The position numbers and the translations under genes were made by a program. From Thermoanaerobaculales bacterium (GTDB lineage Bacteria; Acidobacteriota; Thermoanaerobaculia; Thermoanaerobaculales; Sulfomarinibacteraceae), in the NCBI GenBank assembly GCA_029287235.1, contig JARFRM010000045.1:1-54408 (forward strand): DNA of 54,408 nucleotides, read 5' to 3'. This document shows, piece after piece, positions 9,507 to 18,826 of the stretch; within the stretch, counting starts at the first letter, position 1, and every line of letters starts with the position of its first letter. The notes beneath the pieces are model-generated. The model was not told the origin of the DNA. It ran no database searches and worked only from the letters and a program-made list of their open reading frames with translations.

Positions 9507-9560
9507 GCCAGGCTTTGGAACCTCAGGAAGTTCCGACTTCCCAAGGTTCAAAAGCCTGGC
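9507..9560. terminator. Long imperfect hairpin after the TonB receptor
   Basis: GCCAGGCTTT (9507-9516) pairs with AAAGCCTGGC (9551-9560), AACCT with AGGTT, and GGAAGT with ACTTCC. These give 21 base pairs with two 2x2 internal loops and a TCCG loop. It begins 14 bases after the receptor stop. There is no strong T-run, so it could be a terminator, an mRNA-end stabiliser or a REP-like palindrome. Confidence 0.55.
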
Positions 9561-9933
9561 CCTATCACTACGCCCGTCCTGAGTCACGCCGAGGACGGTG
9601 AGTTACGGTACGTTCGCTGGCACCGCTCCGCGGCTTGCCTCTCTCCGCTATCGCTCCGAGGTGAGCACCCCGAACTGAGAAAGCACGCCTGGGTGCAGTA
9701 CATCGTCGGCCGCAGTAGGAAATTGGTGAGAAGGTCGGGTTAGGGCCCTTTCGTCCGATTCTCGGTGACTGCCGGTGGCGAGTCGCCGAATCCCCACACG
9801 GCCGCAACCGCAAACGCGCCGATCACGATCATCGACGGTTTCGTCGCGGCTCTCAGAGGTTCTCCCGGTTTCAGAACGATGGCGCCCATCGGTGGGATCA
9901 ACTCGTTTCTACGACGGGCGCCGATCGGTTCGG
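9561..9933. other. Intergenic, possible small membrane ORF on minus strand
   Basis: A minus-strand frame from about 9889 to 9740 could encode a 49-residue peptide with one hydrophobic segment (MIVIGAFAVAAVWGFG) just downstream of the DUF362 gene. It lacks a clear ribosome site and I do not recognise it. Nothing else is seen. Confidence 0.25.
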
Positions 9934-11436
9934 TCAGTTCCCGACCCGGCCCGACGACCGCCGGGGAGCCGGCACGCCATTCCACGAGTAGACGTCGATG
10001 CTGTCGAGCTCGTTGGTCACTGAGTAGCCCTTTGCCAGCAGCTGATCCATGGAGTTGTCGAGATAGATGCGGAATTTGCTGTTCGGGTCGTCGGGATCTG
10101 CACTCGGGCTCGGCCAGGGCGGTTCGTACCCGTTCGCCAGGAATTCCGGCACGAGGATGTTTTTTGTCGCCCAGATGTCGAGGGCGACGGGATCGGTGGA
10201 CGCAACCAGCTGGTCAAGCCTCGAGGCGAGGTAACACGAGACCCCAGGGCCGGCGAAAGGGTGGCCGTTCACCCAGATGCAATCGAGGATGTTGAGATCC
10301 GGCGGGCGGGTCTCGGCCATCACCGCCCCCATCAGACCGCCGCTGACCGCATTGTGGGAGCCTGTGTTGAGCTCCGTGGTCACGACCCCCATGTAGTTCT
10401 TGACCGCTGCGGTCACGCCGTAGACCTGGCCATGCGGCTTGAGGACCGGCAGGTTGATCACCTTGAGACGGTCCCGTTCGAAGCGGCCGGCACCGTGGTC
10501 CCAAATACCCTTTGCCAGACTGACGCAGGTTCCGAAATCAGTCTGGAATCTGGGGTAGGAGACATTCCCGGCGGGTCCGGGCGGCAGGACGACATAGCCG
10601 CTGCCCCACTCGCAGGACCGGTTGGCTTCGACCGAAAAGCTGCGGAACTGGCGCCAGTCGCGGATGCTGACACGGTGGCCCAGATTCTGAAACCCCATGA
10701 CCACATCATGGGGCGAAAGCAAACGATCCTGGGCGTTGTTGGTGGAACGATCGAAGCCGTCAGCTGAGACGAACTGTGTGTTTTCTCCAACGACGATCTC
10801 GCCGGTGAAACCGTCGGGATGATCGACCAGTGTTCGGATCAGGCCGCGGAGTAGATCGGTGTTGGTTCCACCGCAACCGGTCCACTGATAGTTGATCTTG
10901 ATGACGATGACATCGTTGCTGCCGATGATCCCATCCGGTCCGGTCAGGGAGGCAACGGTGGGGGACTGGTAGAACTTGAGCCCTTCTCGCCCCATGAGCT
11001 GGAGCAGATTTTCGAGCCCGAGAAACCGATCGCCCACGGGATCCTGCGGGCAGTCGGTGACGTGGAAGACCTCGGCGCGGTAGTTCTTCGGCGGCGCGAT
11101 CGGCGACAATCGCGTCGTCGCCGCGGTGCCGCTGGAGAGAAATCCCCAAAGCCCGATGGTCGCGAAGAGCCCGACCGCGGCGGCGGCCAAGGCGCGCCGG
11201 CTGCCGAAAAGGCGCAATCCGAAGTTTCGCGCGGTGATCAGCGCTGCGACCAGCGGGGAGCCGAAAGCCAGAGCTGCGGTCGTGAACGCGGCCTGTTGGC
11301 AGGGATAGGCGAGGCGGTTGGGTTTGGTGCCGCTGCGCAGCAGGAGCCACAGGAGGGCGAAGATCCCGGTGAGCACCGTGTTGGTGACGAACCACCTCAT
11401 GAGCGGGCTGGATTTCTTCGGTGACTGCGTTGACAT
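9934..11436 (-). CDS. DUF362-domain membrane-anchored protein
   Basis: The product is 500 residues. The first 110 contain three or four hydrophobic segments (TNTVLTGIFALLWLLL, FTTAALAFGSPLVAALI, ALAAAAVGLFATIGLWGFL). A large soluble domain follows with DUF362-like motifs: DVIVIKINYQWTGCGGTN, LVDHPDGFTGEIVVGENTQF, INLPVLKPHG..GVTAAVKNYMG and LVASTDPVALDIWATKNIL. DUF362 proteins often associate with Fe-S proteins, but no 4Fe-4S cluster motif is obvious here. The function is unknown. It is transcribed away from the SDR stub at 11574. Confidence 0.85.
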   Translation of the reverse strand: MSTQSPKKSSPLMRWFVTNTVLTGIFALLWLLLRSGTKPNRLAYPCQQAAFTTAALAFGSPLVAALITARNFGLRLFGSRRALAAAAVGLFATIGLWGFLSSGTAATTRLSPIAPPKNYRAEVFHVTDCPQDPVGDRFLGLENLLQLMGREGLKFYQSPTVASLTGPDGIIGSNDVIVIKINYQWTGCGGTNTDLLRGLIRTLVDHPDGFTGEIVVGENTQFVSADGFDRSTNNAQDRLLSPHDVVMGFQNLGHRVSIRDWRQFRSFSVEANRSCEWGSGYVVLPPGPAGNVSYPRFQTDFGTCVSLAKGIWDHGAGRFERDRLKVINLPVLKPHGQVYGVTAAVKNYMGVVTTELNTGSHNAVSGGLMGAVMAETRPPDLNILDCIWVNGHPFAGPGVSCYLASRLDQLVASTDPVALDIWATKNILVPEFLANGYEPPWPSPSADPDDPNSKFRIYLDNSMDQLLAKGYSVTNELDSIDVYSWNGVPAPRRSSGRVGN

Positions 11437-11573
11437 GACGAAACCCTCCGTGCGTTTGACCGAAATGAACGATTCCTTATCCTATAACCGACCGGCCACC
11501 TGATGTTGTCAAAAAAGGTAAATCTTCGGGCTGAAGAATTCAACGACGATTTCGGGCAGAGGAGTTCTCAGTC

Positions 11574-11648
11574 ATGGAGTTCACAAACAAAGAGGTCCTC
11601 GTCAACAGGGGGTCCGGAGGCATCGGACGGGCGTGCGCAATCGACGAA
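11574..11648 (+). pseudogene. Short-chain dehydrogenase, 5' stub
   Basis: A good ribosome site (AGAGGAG) precedes an ATG whose first 22 codons read MEFTNKEVLVNRGSGGIGRAC. This is the beta1-TGxxxGIG Rossmann start of an SDR, with the usual TGG replaced by NRG. Similarity stops at about 11645 and is followed directly by DNA matching the R repeat family (11657-11685). The open frame to 11873 encodes nothing recognisable. The rest of an SDR (about 230 codons) is missing. Confidence 0.6.
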
Positions 11649-11656
11649 TATTCGAG

Positions 11657-11685
11657 CTTGATTCGATCAGGATTTGTCTGGAATA
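11657..11685 (+). repeat. Partial R repeat (right end)
   Basis: TCGATCAGGATTTGTCTG here is identical to 40241-40258, the outer right part of the complete R repeat copy upstream of the first DUF4143 gene. The inner tRNA-like part is absent. It lies at the point where the SDR stub is cut off. Confidence 0.55.
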
Positions 11686-11869
11686 TGTTGATTCACCCCA
11701 TCGGTCGTGCTCACGACGGAGTCCGGAAGGAAGTCCAGATACACGATCGCGTCACTCGGGGCCCCGCAGAAAATAGACCCGACGAGGTTTACAGAATGCT
11801 TCCGTCCGGCGAGAATCCTGTCATCGGTGCCGAAGCCGCTCCGGCGGAAGCAGCCGAGATCGCGGTCCA

Positions 11870-13387
11870 ATGAAACCTCGCAGTCCTGACCCCGGCCGGG
11901 GCCCAGCCGAGAGGCCTCCGGGAGAGACGCTGACAAAGGCGCTGCTGGCGCTGGCATCGGTTCTGTTCGTGCTGTGCCTCATTCTTGCGGGCGGATGGTA
12001 TCTCTCCCATCGACGCGGCAGCTCCCCCGACATCCGTCGCCTCAGCCCGAACCAGATCCAGAGTCTCGTCGAGGAGCACCAAGCGACCAGCACGACCGGT
12101 CTGCGGTATGCGTTTTTCGAGCCGCGGATCGGCTACACCCTGGTTCCCCGCGCCAAGGTCACCGCCTGGGGCGACACCTTCCGCGCGAACGAGCTGGGCT
12201 ATCGCACGGGTCCTGTGGAGAAGGATCGTGCCACCTACCGCGTGCTCTTCGTCGGCGATTCGTGGACCTACGGCATGGGCGTCCGGGCGAAGGAAACCTT
12301 CCCGTCCCGGTTCGCGGAGGTCGCCAACGCGTACTCCGGGATCGAACGCCGCGTCGAAGCCTGGAACCTGGCGCTCCCCGGCTACAACGCGGTCAACGAG
12401 CTGGCCGCCCTCGACGCCTTCTTCGATCTTATCGAGCCGGACGCGGTGGTGCTCTGCCCCACCACCAACGACATCGATGGCACGCGGGCGGTCACCAGCT
12501 CCGGGGCAATGCGCACCCCGCGGCGAAGCGAGTGGGGTGAGCTCTACCTCGACTGGCGGGCGCGCTACCTCGACTCCTACCTGAATCGGACCCGGTGGGA
12601 GGCGGTCTTCGCGAGCTACCGGACGGTCCGCGAACGCCTGGACGCGGCCTCGACGCCATTCTTCCTGTTCTTCACCGCCGACTGGGTGCACGAGCCGGTG
12701 GTGCACGACTTCATGTCCCGCGCGGACGTCGGCGCCCCCTACGCCGTCCTGCCGGGAGAGTATTTGGCCGGTGAGTGGCGAAGCGCGAGTCGCTGGGCCC
12801 ACGGCACCACCGAAGCCTACGTCGTCTTCGCGAAGATCATCTACCGGATGGTCGCCGCCGAGCTCGGGTGGGCGCCCTTGCCGGAGCCCGTCACCACACG
12901 GGACGGTCGCGAGGTCGGCTATCACCCGGCGCCCCCCGCGGGCGACTGGCGAGCGACCAGCCAACCATTCCTCCGTGTTCGCGTGGCCCGCTTCTCGGAC
13001 TTCAAGCCGGGATCCGAGGCCAGGGTGAGGCAGATCGTCAGCGGCGTCGACTGGCGGACCGGCGCTGTCTCGTCCAATCCGGCGGTAGTGGTGCTGCGCC
13101 GGAAACCCGGGTCGTCGCGGCTCCGGGTTCGGGTCACGTCCCTGCCGCAGGCCCGCATCCTCTACCCTCTCGACATCACGGTGACCATCCCCTCCCCCTC
13201 GGGCGGCACCACCGCCGCCGGCCGGCTGGTCGCGGACGGTGGCGTCACCGAGACCATCGAGATTGAAATCCCCGCCGACATCGAGCCGGGCGCCGGCATC
13301 GACCTGATCGTCGAAGCGCCGAGGAGCGCCCTTGACCGGCGCTTCGTCGCCCGCGCCTTCCTTCTCACGGGGATCGATCCCTCCTAA
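11870..13387 (+). CDS. Membrane-anchored SGNH/GDSL-like hydrolase
   Basis: A transmembrane anchor (about 23-45) precedes an extracytoplasmic SGNH domain. Block I is RVLFVGDSWTYGMG, with the nucleophile-position Ser at 131. NLALPGYNAVNEL resembles block II and VVLCPTTNDID block III. The catalytic His is not certain; WVHEPVVHD is a candidate. The last 150 residues form a separate, probably beta-rich domain. Related proteins act on O-acyl groups of glycans or lipids, but the substrate is not predictable here. Confidence 0.75.
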   Translation: MKPRSPDPGRGPAERPPGETLTKALLALASVLFVLCLILAGGWYLSHRRGSSPDIRRLSPNQIQSLVEEHQATSTTGLRYAFFEPRIGYTLVPRAKVTAWGDTFRANELGYRTGPVEKDRATYRVLFVGDSWTYGMGVRAKETFPSRFAEVANAYSGIERRVEAWNLALPGYNAVNELAALDAFFDLIEPDAVVLCPTTNDIDGTRAVTSSGAMRTPRRSEWGELYLDWRARYLDSYLNRTRWEAVFASYRTVRERLDAASTPFFLFFTADWVHEPVVHDFMSRADVGAPYAVLPGEYLAGEWRSASRWAHGTTEAYVVFAKIIYRMVAAELGWAPLPEPVTTRDGREVGYHPAPPAGDWRATSQPFLRVRVARFSDFKPGSEARVRQIVSGVDWRTGAVSSNPAVVVLRRKPGSSRLRVRVTSLPQARILYPLDITVTIPSPSGGTTAAGRLVADGGVTETIEIEIPADIEPGAGIDLIVEAPRSALDRRFVARAFLLTGIDPS

Positions 13388-13643
13388 CGTTGGCGGCAAC
13401 GGAATAAGAATAGTGGCGGACCATGGCGAGTATCCACTCCCGGGTCAGCAAGGGCTGCAACGCTACTCTCGTCGTCGGGAAAACTGAGGTGGCAGAGGGT
13501 GAGTCGATCACCGACCATGACCTCGAGTTCGGTGAAAGGAGATTCCTCTGACGCCGTAGGAGACGCACAACGAAACGTGATTCAAAGCACTCCCGATCCA
13601 CCCCGGAACGACGTACGATCGAAGCAGTCAACGGGGGTGAGAC
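13388..13643. other. Intergenic with a possible gene remnant
   Basis: A 42-codon plus-strand frame (ATG at 13423, stop at 13549-13551) ends VAEGESITDHDLEFGERRFL. Its composition looks gene-like, resembling the tail of a longer protein, but there is no ribosome site and I do not recognise it. The end of the stretch holds the GGGGGTGAG ribosome site of the next gene. Confidence 0.25.
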
Positions 13644-14624
13644 ATGCGATTCTTGGCGATTGGAGCGTTGCTGATCACCGTGCTCGTGGGAGGCACGATC
13701 GTTGCCGAAGAGCCTTATTGCCAATACAACTCCACGGTCTACTGCAACGATTTCGAGCTCGCGTCGTGGGACGGCATGGAGTACGAGGACGACGCAACCA
13801 TTATCACCGCCGGCGATCCCGGCCAGCACGTCTATCGGGGCAACCACGCGATTGAGGCCGTGCTCGACACCGACGGGACCGGCGCGGCCTTCGGATACCG
13901 GTTTGCCGACCACGACGAGATCTACGTCCGCTTCGCCATGCGCTTCGACTCGGTCTGGGATCGACCGATGCACCACTTTTTCGCGGTTCACGGCGACCAG
14001 ACGGGTGATCCCTGGTCGTGCCACGGGACCGCCGGCTGTCGACCCAACGGTTTGCTCTGCCTCAACGGCACCACCGTCGACAGCCGCGAGATCGTGACCG
14101 GTGAGATTCCGGGGGAACCGTTCTTCTACAGCTACTTTCCCGACATGAGCTGCGACCCCGGACCGATCTGCGCCAACTACGCAGATCCCCAGGCGATCTG
14201 CGACCAGTGTGCGGTCCGAGGGCTGCCGTGCAACAGCGGACTTGAATGCTGTTGGGGCAACCACTTCAACCCGAATCAGGGAACCCAACTCTCGATGTAC
14301 CAGGATCGCTGGTACGAGGTCGAGACGAGGGTGCGGGCCAACTCGGTGGTCGGCGGCGCCGGGCAACCTGACGGCGAGATGAGCTTGTGGGTGGACGGAG
14401 ATCTGATTGCCCACCACACCGGGATGGTGTGGCGTCACACCAACGAGCTTCACCTCAACCACTTCATCGTGTGGAACTACTTCCCGGAGGCGACCCAGAG
14501 CTATCGCATCTGGTTCGACAACCTGGTGATCTCGACGACCCCCATCGGATCCGTCGACGGGATGATTTTCGCGGACGGCTTCGAGACGAGCGACACCTCG
14601 CGTTGGTCGATCGGGGCGCCCTGA
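13644..14624 (+). CDS. Secreted lyase-like (jelly-roll) protein with FADGFE tail
   Basis: The signal peptide covers about residues 1-21 (MRFLAIGALLITVLVGGTIVA). The mature part resembles concanavalin-like polysaccharide lyase folds: an early CNDFE, IYVRFAMRFDSVWDRPMHHFFAVHG, a Cys-rich middle (about ten Cys, probably disulfides), RWYEVETRVRANS and LWVDGDLIAHHTG. These patterns are typical of secreted glycan-acting jelly-roll proteins. Catalytic residues cannot be assigned. The C-terminus GMIFADGFETSDTSRWS matches the tails of the first two genes in this window. Confidence 0.72.
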   Translation: MRFLAIGALLITVLVGGTIVAEEPYCQYNSTVYCNDFELASWDGMEYEDDATIITAGDPGQHVYRGNHAIEAVLDTDGTGAAFGYRFADHDEIYVRFAMRFDSVWDRPMHHFFAVHGDQTGDPWSCHGTAGCRPNGLLCLNGTTVDSREIVTGEIPGEPFFYSYFPDMSCDPGPICANYADPQAICDQCAVRGLPCNSGLECCWGNHFNPNQGTQLSMYQDRWYEVETRVRANSVVGGAGQPDGEMSLWVDGDLIAHHTGMVWRHTNELHLNHFIVWNYFPEATQSYRIWFDNLVISTTPIGSVDGMIFADGFETSDTSRWSIGAP

Positions 14625-14948
14625 GTACCGGCATGCTGCGGGGAGGATGATTTCCTCTTCGAGCCGCTCGCTCTGGAGTACCCGTTGTTCTTGACTCTGC
14701 AGGTCGATCGGTAACATGCCGACACGCAGGGCGGAACCGGGAGGCATCCCGTCCGAACGTCTCATATCGTCGAGTAGAGGACAGCGAGCACCCAGCTTGG
14801 TCGTTGTGAGGTCCGGATCTCGAGGATCTGGGTTTTGGACAACGAAATGAAATTGGGTCTCAAGTGGGTTAGAGTGGGAGAGAACGAACAATGTCGGAGC
14901 AACCGAATCGGGACTCAACGCTGTTGTGCCCCGCGATTGAGAGGGCCG
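14625..14948. other. Intergenic, nothing recognised
   Basis: These 324 bases before the receptor kinase hold no gene I can support. An in-frame extension of the kinase frame reaches 14835, but it lacks a ribosome site and the encoded residues are not kinase-like. Confidence 0.45.
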
Positions 14949-17756
14949 ATGATCGGCAGCGTACTTTCCAATTTCGAGATCAAGTCCAAGCTCGGTGAGG
15001 GCGGGATGGGCGAGGTGTGGTTGGCCGAGGACACCAAGCTCGGCCGCGAGGTGGCGCTCAAGGTGCTGCCGGCCGATGTGGCCGAGGACGCCGATCGTCT
15101 CGCGCGTTTCGAGCGCGAGGCCAAGGTCCTGGCCTCGTTGAATCACCCAAACATCGCGCATCTGTATGGACTCGAGACCGTCGTATCGGTCGCGGGCGCG
15201 GCTACGGGATCGGGATCGAGATCGACCAATGAATCCGTAGGAGGGGGGCTGACCCCCTTCCGCGAGACTGCCGAAACGGGCCCGGGCGCGGCCTCGGACG
15301 CGGGATCAAACCCTCAAACCCTCAAACCCTCAAGCCCCGTGACCTTCCTGGTCATGGAGCTCGTCGACGGCGAAGACCTCTCCGAGAGAATCACTCGCGG
15401 CTCCATTCCCATTGACGAAGCCACCCAGATCGCGCTCCAGATCGCCGAGGCCCTCGAGGCGGCGCACGAGCAGGGCATCGTCCACCGTGATCTCAAACCT
15501 GCCAACATCAAGCTCAAGCCCGACGGCACGGTCAAGGTCCTCGACTTTGGGCTCGCCAAGGCGTGGGACACTCGGAACAGTGACACCTCGCTCTCCCTGT
15601 CGCCGACCCTGACCCAGCACGCCACCGCGGCCGGGGTCATCATCGGGACGGCGGCCTATATGTCGCCGGAGCAGGCGGCCGGGATCGCCGCCGACCGGCG
15701 GGCCGATATCTGGGCCTTCGGCGTAGTTCTGTGGGAGATGCTCACCGGCCACAAGCTCTTTGACGGCGAGACGGTCTCTCATGTCCTGGCTTCGGTGCTC
15801 AAGGACGAGATCGATCTCGATGAGTTGCCGGCCCAGACGCCACCCCACCTCAGGAAGCTCGTCGGCAGGTGCTTGCGAAAGAAGCCGAAGCGGCGACTCC
15901 AGGCGATCGGCGATGCGCGCATTGCGCTCGAGGAGCCCGAGGACGACGTCGCTGCGGCGGTCGAGGTGGTGGCGGACCAGGGAAGCCGATCCCGGCTCGG
16001 GTGGATGGCAGCCGCGGTCTTCGCGGTCGCCACCGTGGCGCTCGCCCTGGTGCTGGGTCTGAACCCCGGCCCGGAACCGAGGGTGGTCCACGCGGCCATC
16101 CCGGCGCCACCAGGCAAGGTCTTTCACCTCGATCCGCTCAACCCAGGTGCGGCGGTTCTGTCGCCGGACGGCAGGATCATCGTCTTCAGTGCGCGGGAGG
16201 CTGAAGGTCGATATCAGCTCTACCTGAGATCGGTGGACGAGGGTGAGGCTCACGCCCTGTCCGGCACCGAGAACGGCCACTATCCCTTCTGGTCGCCCGA
16301 CAGCGAATGGATCGGTTTTGTCGCCGGCGGCAAGCTCAAGAAGATCAAAGCGACGGGAGGACCTGCGCTCACCATCTGTGACGCACCCGACGGCAAGGGC
16401 GGCTCGTGGAACGCCGATGGGGTCATCGTCTTCGCCCCGGAGTCAGGCACCCCGCTGCACCGGGTCGCCGCCGTCGGCGGCGAGTCGACGCCGATCACCG
16501 AGTTCGACCTCGAGGCCGGGGACAACTCGCACCGGCTGCCCCGATTCCTTCCAGACGGCAAGGACCTCCTGTACTACGCGCGCAATTCCGCGGGCGACGC
16601 CAAGAGCGTGGTGCGGGTCATCGGCCTCGATGAGGGCGGATCCGGCCGTGATCTGGTGACCACTCCCGCGTCGGCGTGGTACGCAGGGGGCTATCTTCTC
16701 TTCGTCAGGGACGACATGCTGATGGCCCAGGCCTTCGACCCGAAGGCCCTCGAGTTCACCGGTGACGCCTTTCCGGTTGCGGAGGACGTGGTTGTCCGTT
16801 CGTTGACCGGCGTCGGCGTCTTCTCCTCCACCGATGCCGGCGATCTGCTCTACCAGACCGGGAGCCCGAACGAGGGGAGTGTCCTCCAGTGGTTTGACCG
16901 TGATGGAAACCCGGGCGGCACCATCGCGGATGAGGCGTATTACGAGCACGTGGCGTTGTCGCCCGACGGGTCCACCGCCGCGGTAGTGATACTGGATCCA
17001 AGCGCCGGCACCCCCGATATCTGGTTGTTGGATGTCACAAGCGGTCTGAAGACCCGATTCACGTTCGACCAGGCCAACGACGCCTACCCCGTGTGGTCCC
17101 CGGATGGCGAGAGCCTGATTTTCGCCTCGCGTCGGAACGGGACCCGTTCGATCTTTCGCAAGTCGGTCGGCGGCACCGGAGAGGTGGAGCTCGTCTACGC
17201 CTCGGAGGTGGACATGCTTCCGACCAGCTGGTCGCCGGACGGACGCTATCTCCTTTTCGACCAGGTCGGGCAGGGCACGGGCGCGGATCTTTGGGTCCTC
17301 GATCTCGAGGGCGGCCCCAGCGCCGAGCTCTTCTATCAAACGACCTCCGAGGACGGGGCCGGGTATTTTTCGCCCGACGGACGTTGGGTCGCTTACTGGT
17401 CCCAGGAGTCCGGACGCGGTGAGGCCTATGTCACACCCTTCCCAGGCCCCGGACGCCGCTGGCAGGTGTCGCAAAACTCCGGCACGTGGGTGCAGTGGAG
17501 ACCCGACGGGACCGAGCTCTTCGTTCAAGAGGAGAACGGACCCCTCAAAGTGATTCCGGTCGATGGGGCGGGCCAAACATTCACCTACCGAGAGGCGCGC
17601 GACGTCATGGTCCTGGGCACCTCCAACATCAGTGGCATCCTCTTCTCCATATCGCCCGACGGCCATCGCGTGCTCGCGTCCGTCGCCAGCTCCGATGAAC
17701 AGACCGGCCATCTCGATCTGGTCGCCGGCTGGAGCGCCACCATCGAAGAGGATTGA
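14949..17756 (+). CDS. Ser/Thr receptor kinase with TolB-like propeller
   Basis: The start at 14949 (MIGSVLSNFEIKSKLGEGGMGEV) is chosen because the glycine-rich loop begins 16 residues later, as is normal in this family. The kinase has K38, HRD at 179-181 and DFG at 199-201, so it should be active. One transmembrane helix (about 351-372) leads to an extracytoplasmic domain of about 560 residues with repeated SPDGxxxxF / WSPDG motifs, a TolB/WD40-like propeller. An unusual insert of about 50 residues (79-130), low in complexity, splits the N-lobe before VTFLVMELVDG. It is probably a sensor kinase; the ligand is unknown. Confidence 0.92.
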   Translation: MIGSVLSNFEIKSKLGEGGMGEVWLAEDTKLGREVALKVLPADVAEDADRLARFEREAKVLASLNHPNIAHLYGLETVVSVAGAATGSGSRSTNESVGGGLTPFRETAETGPGAASDAGSNPQTLKPSSPVTFLVMELVDGEDLSERITRGSIPIDEATQIALQIAEALEAAHEQGIVHRDLKPANIKLKPDGTVKVLDFGLAKAWDTRNSDTSLSLSPTLTQHATAAGVIIGTAAYMSPEQAAGIAADRRADIWAFGVVLWEMLTGHKLFDGETVSHVLASVLKDEIDLDELPAQTPPHLRKLVGRCLRKKPKRRLQAIGDARIALEEPEDDVAAAVEVVADQGSRSRLGWMAAAVFAVATVALALVLGLNPGPEPRVVHAAIPAPPGKVFHLDPLNPGAAVLSPDGRIIVFSAREAEGRYQLYLRSVDEGEAHALSGTENGHYPFWSPDSEWIGFVAGGKLKKIKATGGPALTICDAPDGKGGSWNADGVIVFAPESGTPLHRVAAVGGESTPITEFDLEAGDNSHRLPRFLPDGKDLLYYARNSAGDAKSVVRVIGLDEGGSGRDLVTTPASAWYAGGYLLFVRDDMLMAQAFDPKALEFTGDAFPVAEDVVVRSLTGVGVFSSTDAGDLLYQTGSPNEGSVLQWFDRDGNPGGTIADEAYYEHVALSPDGSTAAVVILDPSAGTPDIWLLDVTSGLKTRFTFDQANDAYPVWSPDGESLIFASRRNGTRSIFRKSVGGTGEVELVYASEVDMLPTSWSPDGRYLLFDQVGQGTGADLWVLDLEGGPSAELFYQTTSEDGAGYFSPDGRWVAYWSQESGRGEAYVTPFPGPGRRWQVSQNSGTWVQWRPDGTELFVQEENGPLKVIPVDGAGQTFTYREARDVMVLGTSNISGILFSISPDGHRVLASVASSDEQTGHLDLVAGWSATIEED

Positions 17757-17816
17757 TGTCGTGAACGCGCCACGGGTCGCCCGCGAGCGACCCGTTGCGG
17801 ATGCATCATCGCCTCT

Positions 17817-18572
17817 TCACTTCACCTCGGTGTGGAATCTCAGACTCTCGTCGATGACCCCGTCCTCGGCCTTTGCGGCCTGGGTCTCGGCCGAGTTGAT
17901 GAATGCCATCAGGGCTTCCATGTCCTCGACCTCGATTAGAAGACCGACCTGTTTGGTGTCCTCGGGGTTCTGAAACACCCTCGTTGAGGCGGCTCCGTTT
18001 GCGGCAAACATGGCGTGACGGCTGTCGTCACCACTCCATGCCGCGAGCCAGGCATCGCCGTCCTTGACATCGTGGGTCACGATCACCATGGCGCCGGAGC
18101 CGGGGACCGGAAGATCGCTCGAGAACATGTCGCTGCTGATCTGCCAACCGGCGGCGGTCTTCTTCCATGTTTCCGAGAACTTGCCCCGATCAACGACGCT
18201 CCCGTCGGGCGCCGTCAGGACATAGGTTCCGATCTTGGTGCCGATGTCACCGGAGACCGTAGCCTCGATGGTTTCGAGCTCTCCGGTGAGACCGGCGGCG
18301 GCCATCCCACCGAAGATGGATCGGACCGCGTCGTGGCCCTCGGCCATGGGGGCGTTTGGTGACAGAATCCGACAGTCGGGGGCGTAGAGGGCAACGATGG
18401 CGTCGACATCACCGGCCGCCAGGGCCGCTGCCCACCGATCCGAGAATGCCGCGAGTTCCGGGCTCGGTTGCGCGCGTTGCGGTGCGCAGGCGAAGCTGAG
18501 GAGAATCGCCAGGAAGGGGACTGTCAGAATTGCGGACCTGCTGCGGGTTGCGAGAATCTTGTATCCACTCAT
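17817..18572 (-). CDS. Lipoprotein with SnoaL-like domain plus C-terminal barrel
   Basis: The start at 18572 gives a lipoprotein signal (ILTVPFLAILLSFAC, lipobox Cys about residue 29); 18587 is the longer alternative. Residues about 38-160 form a SnoaL/DUF4440-type NTF2 fold (FSDRWAAALAAGDVDAIVALYAPDCRIL, then FSETWKKTAAGWQISSDMF). About 100 further residues (VIVTHDVKDGDAWLAAW..., VGLLIEVEDMEALMAFI) look like a ferredoxin-like barrel. It is envelope-anchored and its function is unknown. It is convergent with the kinase and divergent from the exported protein at 18827. Confidence 0.75.
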   Translation of the reverse strand: MSGYKILATRSRSAILTVPFLAILLSFACAPQRAQPSPELAAFSDRWAAALAAGDVDAIVALYAPDCRILSPNAPMAEGHDAVRSIFGGMAAAGLTGELETIEATVSGDIGTKIGTYVLTAPDGSVVDRGKFSETWKKTAAGWQISSDMFSSDLPVPGSGAMVIVTHDVKDGDAWLAAWSGDDSRHAMFAANGAASTRVFQNPEDTKQVGLLIEVEDMEALMAFINSAETQAAKAEDGVIDESLRFHTEVK

Positions 18573-18663
18573 GATTGGAGCCTCCAAGTCGGCTGGGAAC
18601 GAGATCGGGTCCGGACCCGGTCTGTATCGAGTCTTCCCCGTTATTGGGGATTCAGGTTGCTTC

Positions 18664-18684
18664 TCCTGAGATCAGATCTCAGGA
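18664..18684. promoter_or_regulatory. Perfect 10-bp palindrome between divergent genes
   Basis: TCCTGAGATC (18664-18673) and GATCTCAGGA (18675-18684) are perfect inverted arms around a single A. The site lies between the lipoprotein gene (minus) and the exported protein gene (plus), about 92 and 143 bases from their starts. It is suited to a dimeric regulator; no candidate regulator is adjacent. Confidence 0.5.
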
Positions 18685-18826
18685 AAGTCTAGCACAGGGC
18701 CCGAAGGGATGCGGTGGTGAAATCCTCAGCTCTCTTGACCTCGGGTGAGAGTGCCGATAGGGTGGAGAAAGCATTTTGAGACGTAGTATAGCAATCACGA
18801 AAATGCCGAGAGGCACCCGGGAGGTC

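Noticed and set aside
11789..15161. Two long minus-strand frames (11789-13399 and 13365-15161)
   Set aside because: They are antisense to the SGNH hydrolase and the lyase-like gene, both of which have clear motifs and ribosome sites. The minus frames have neither.
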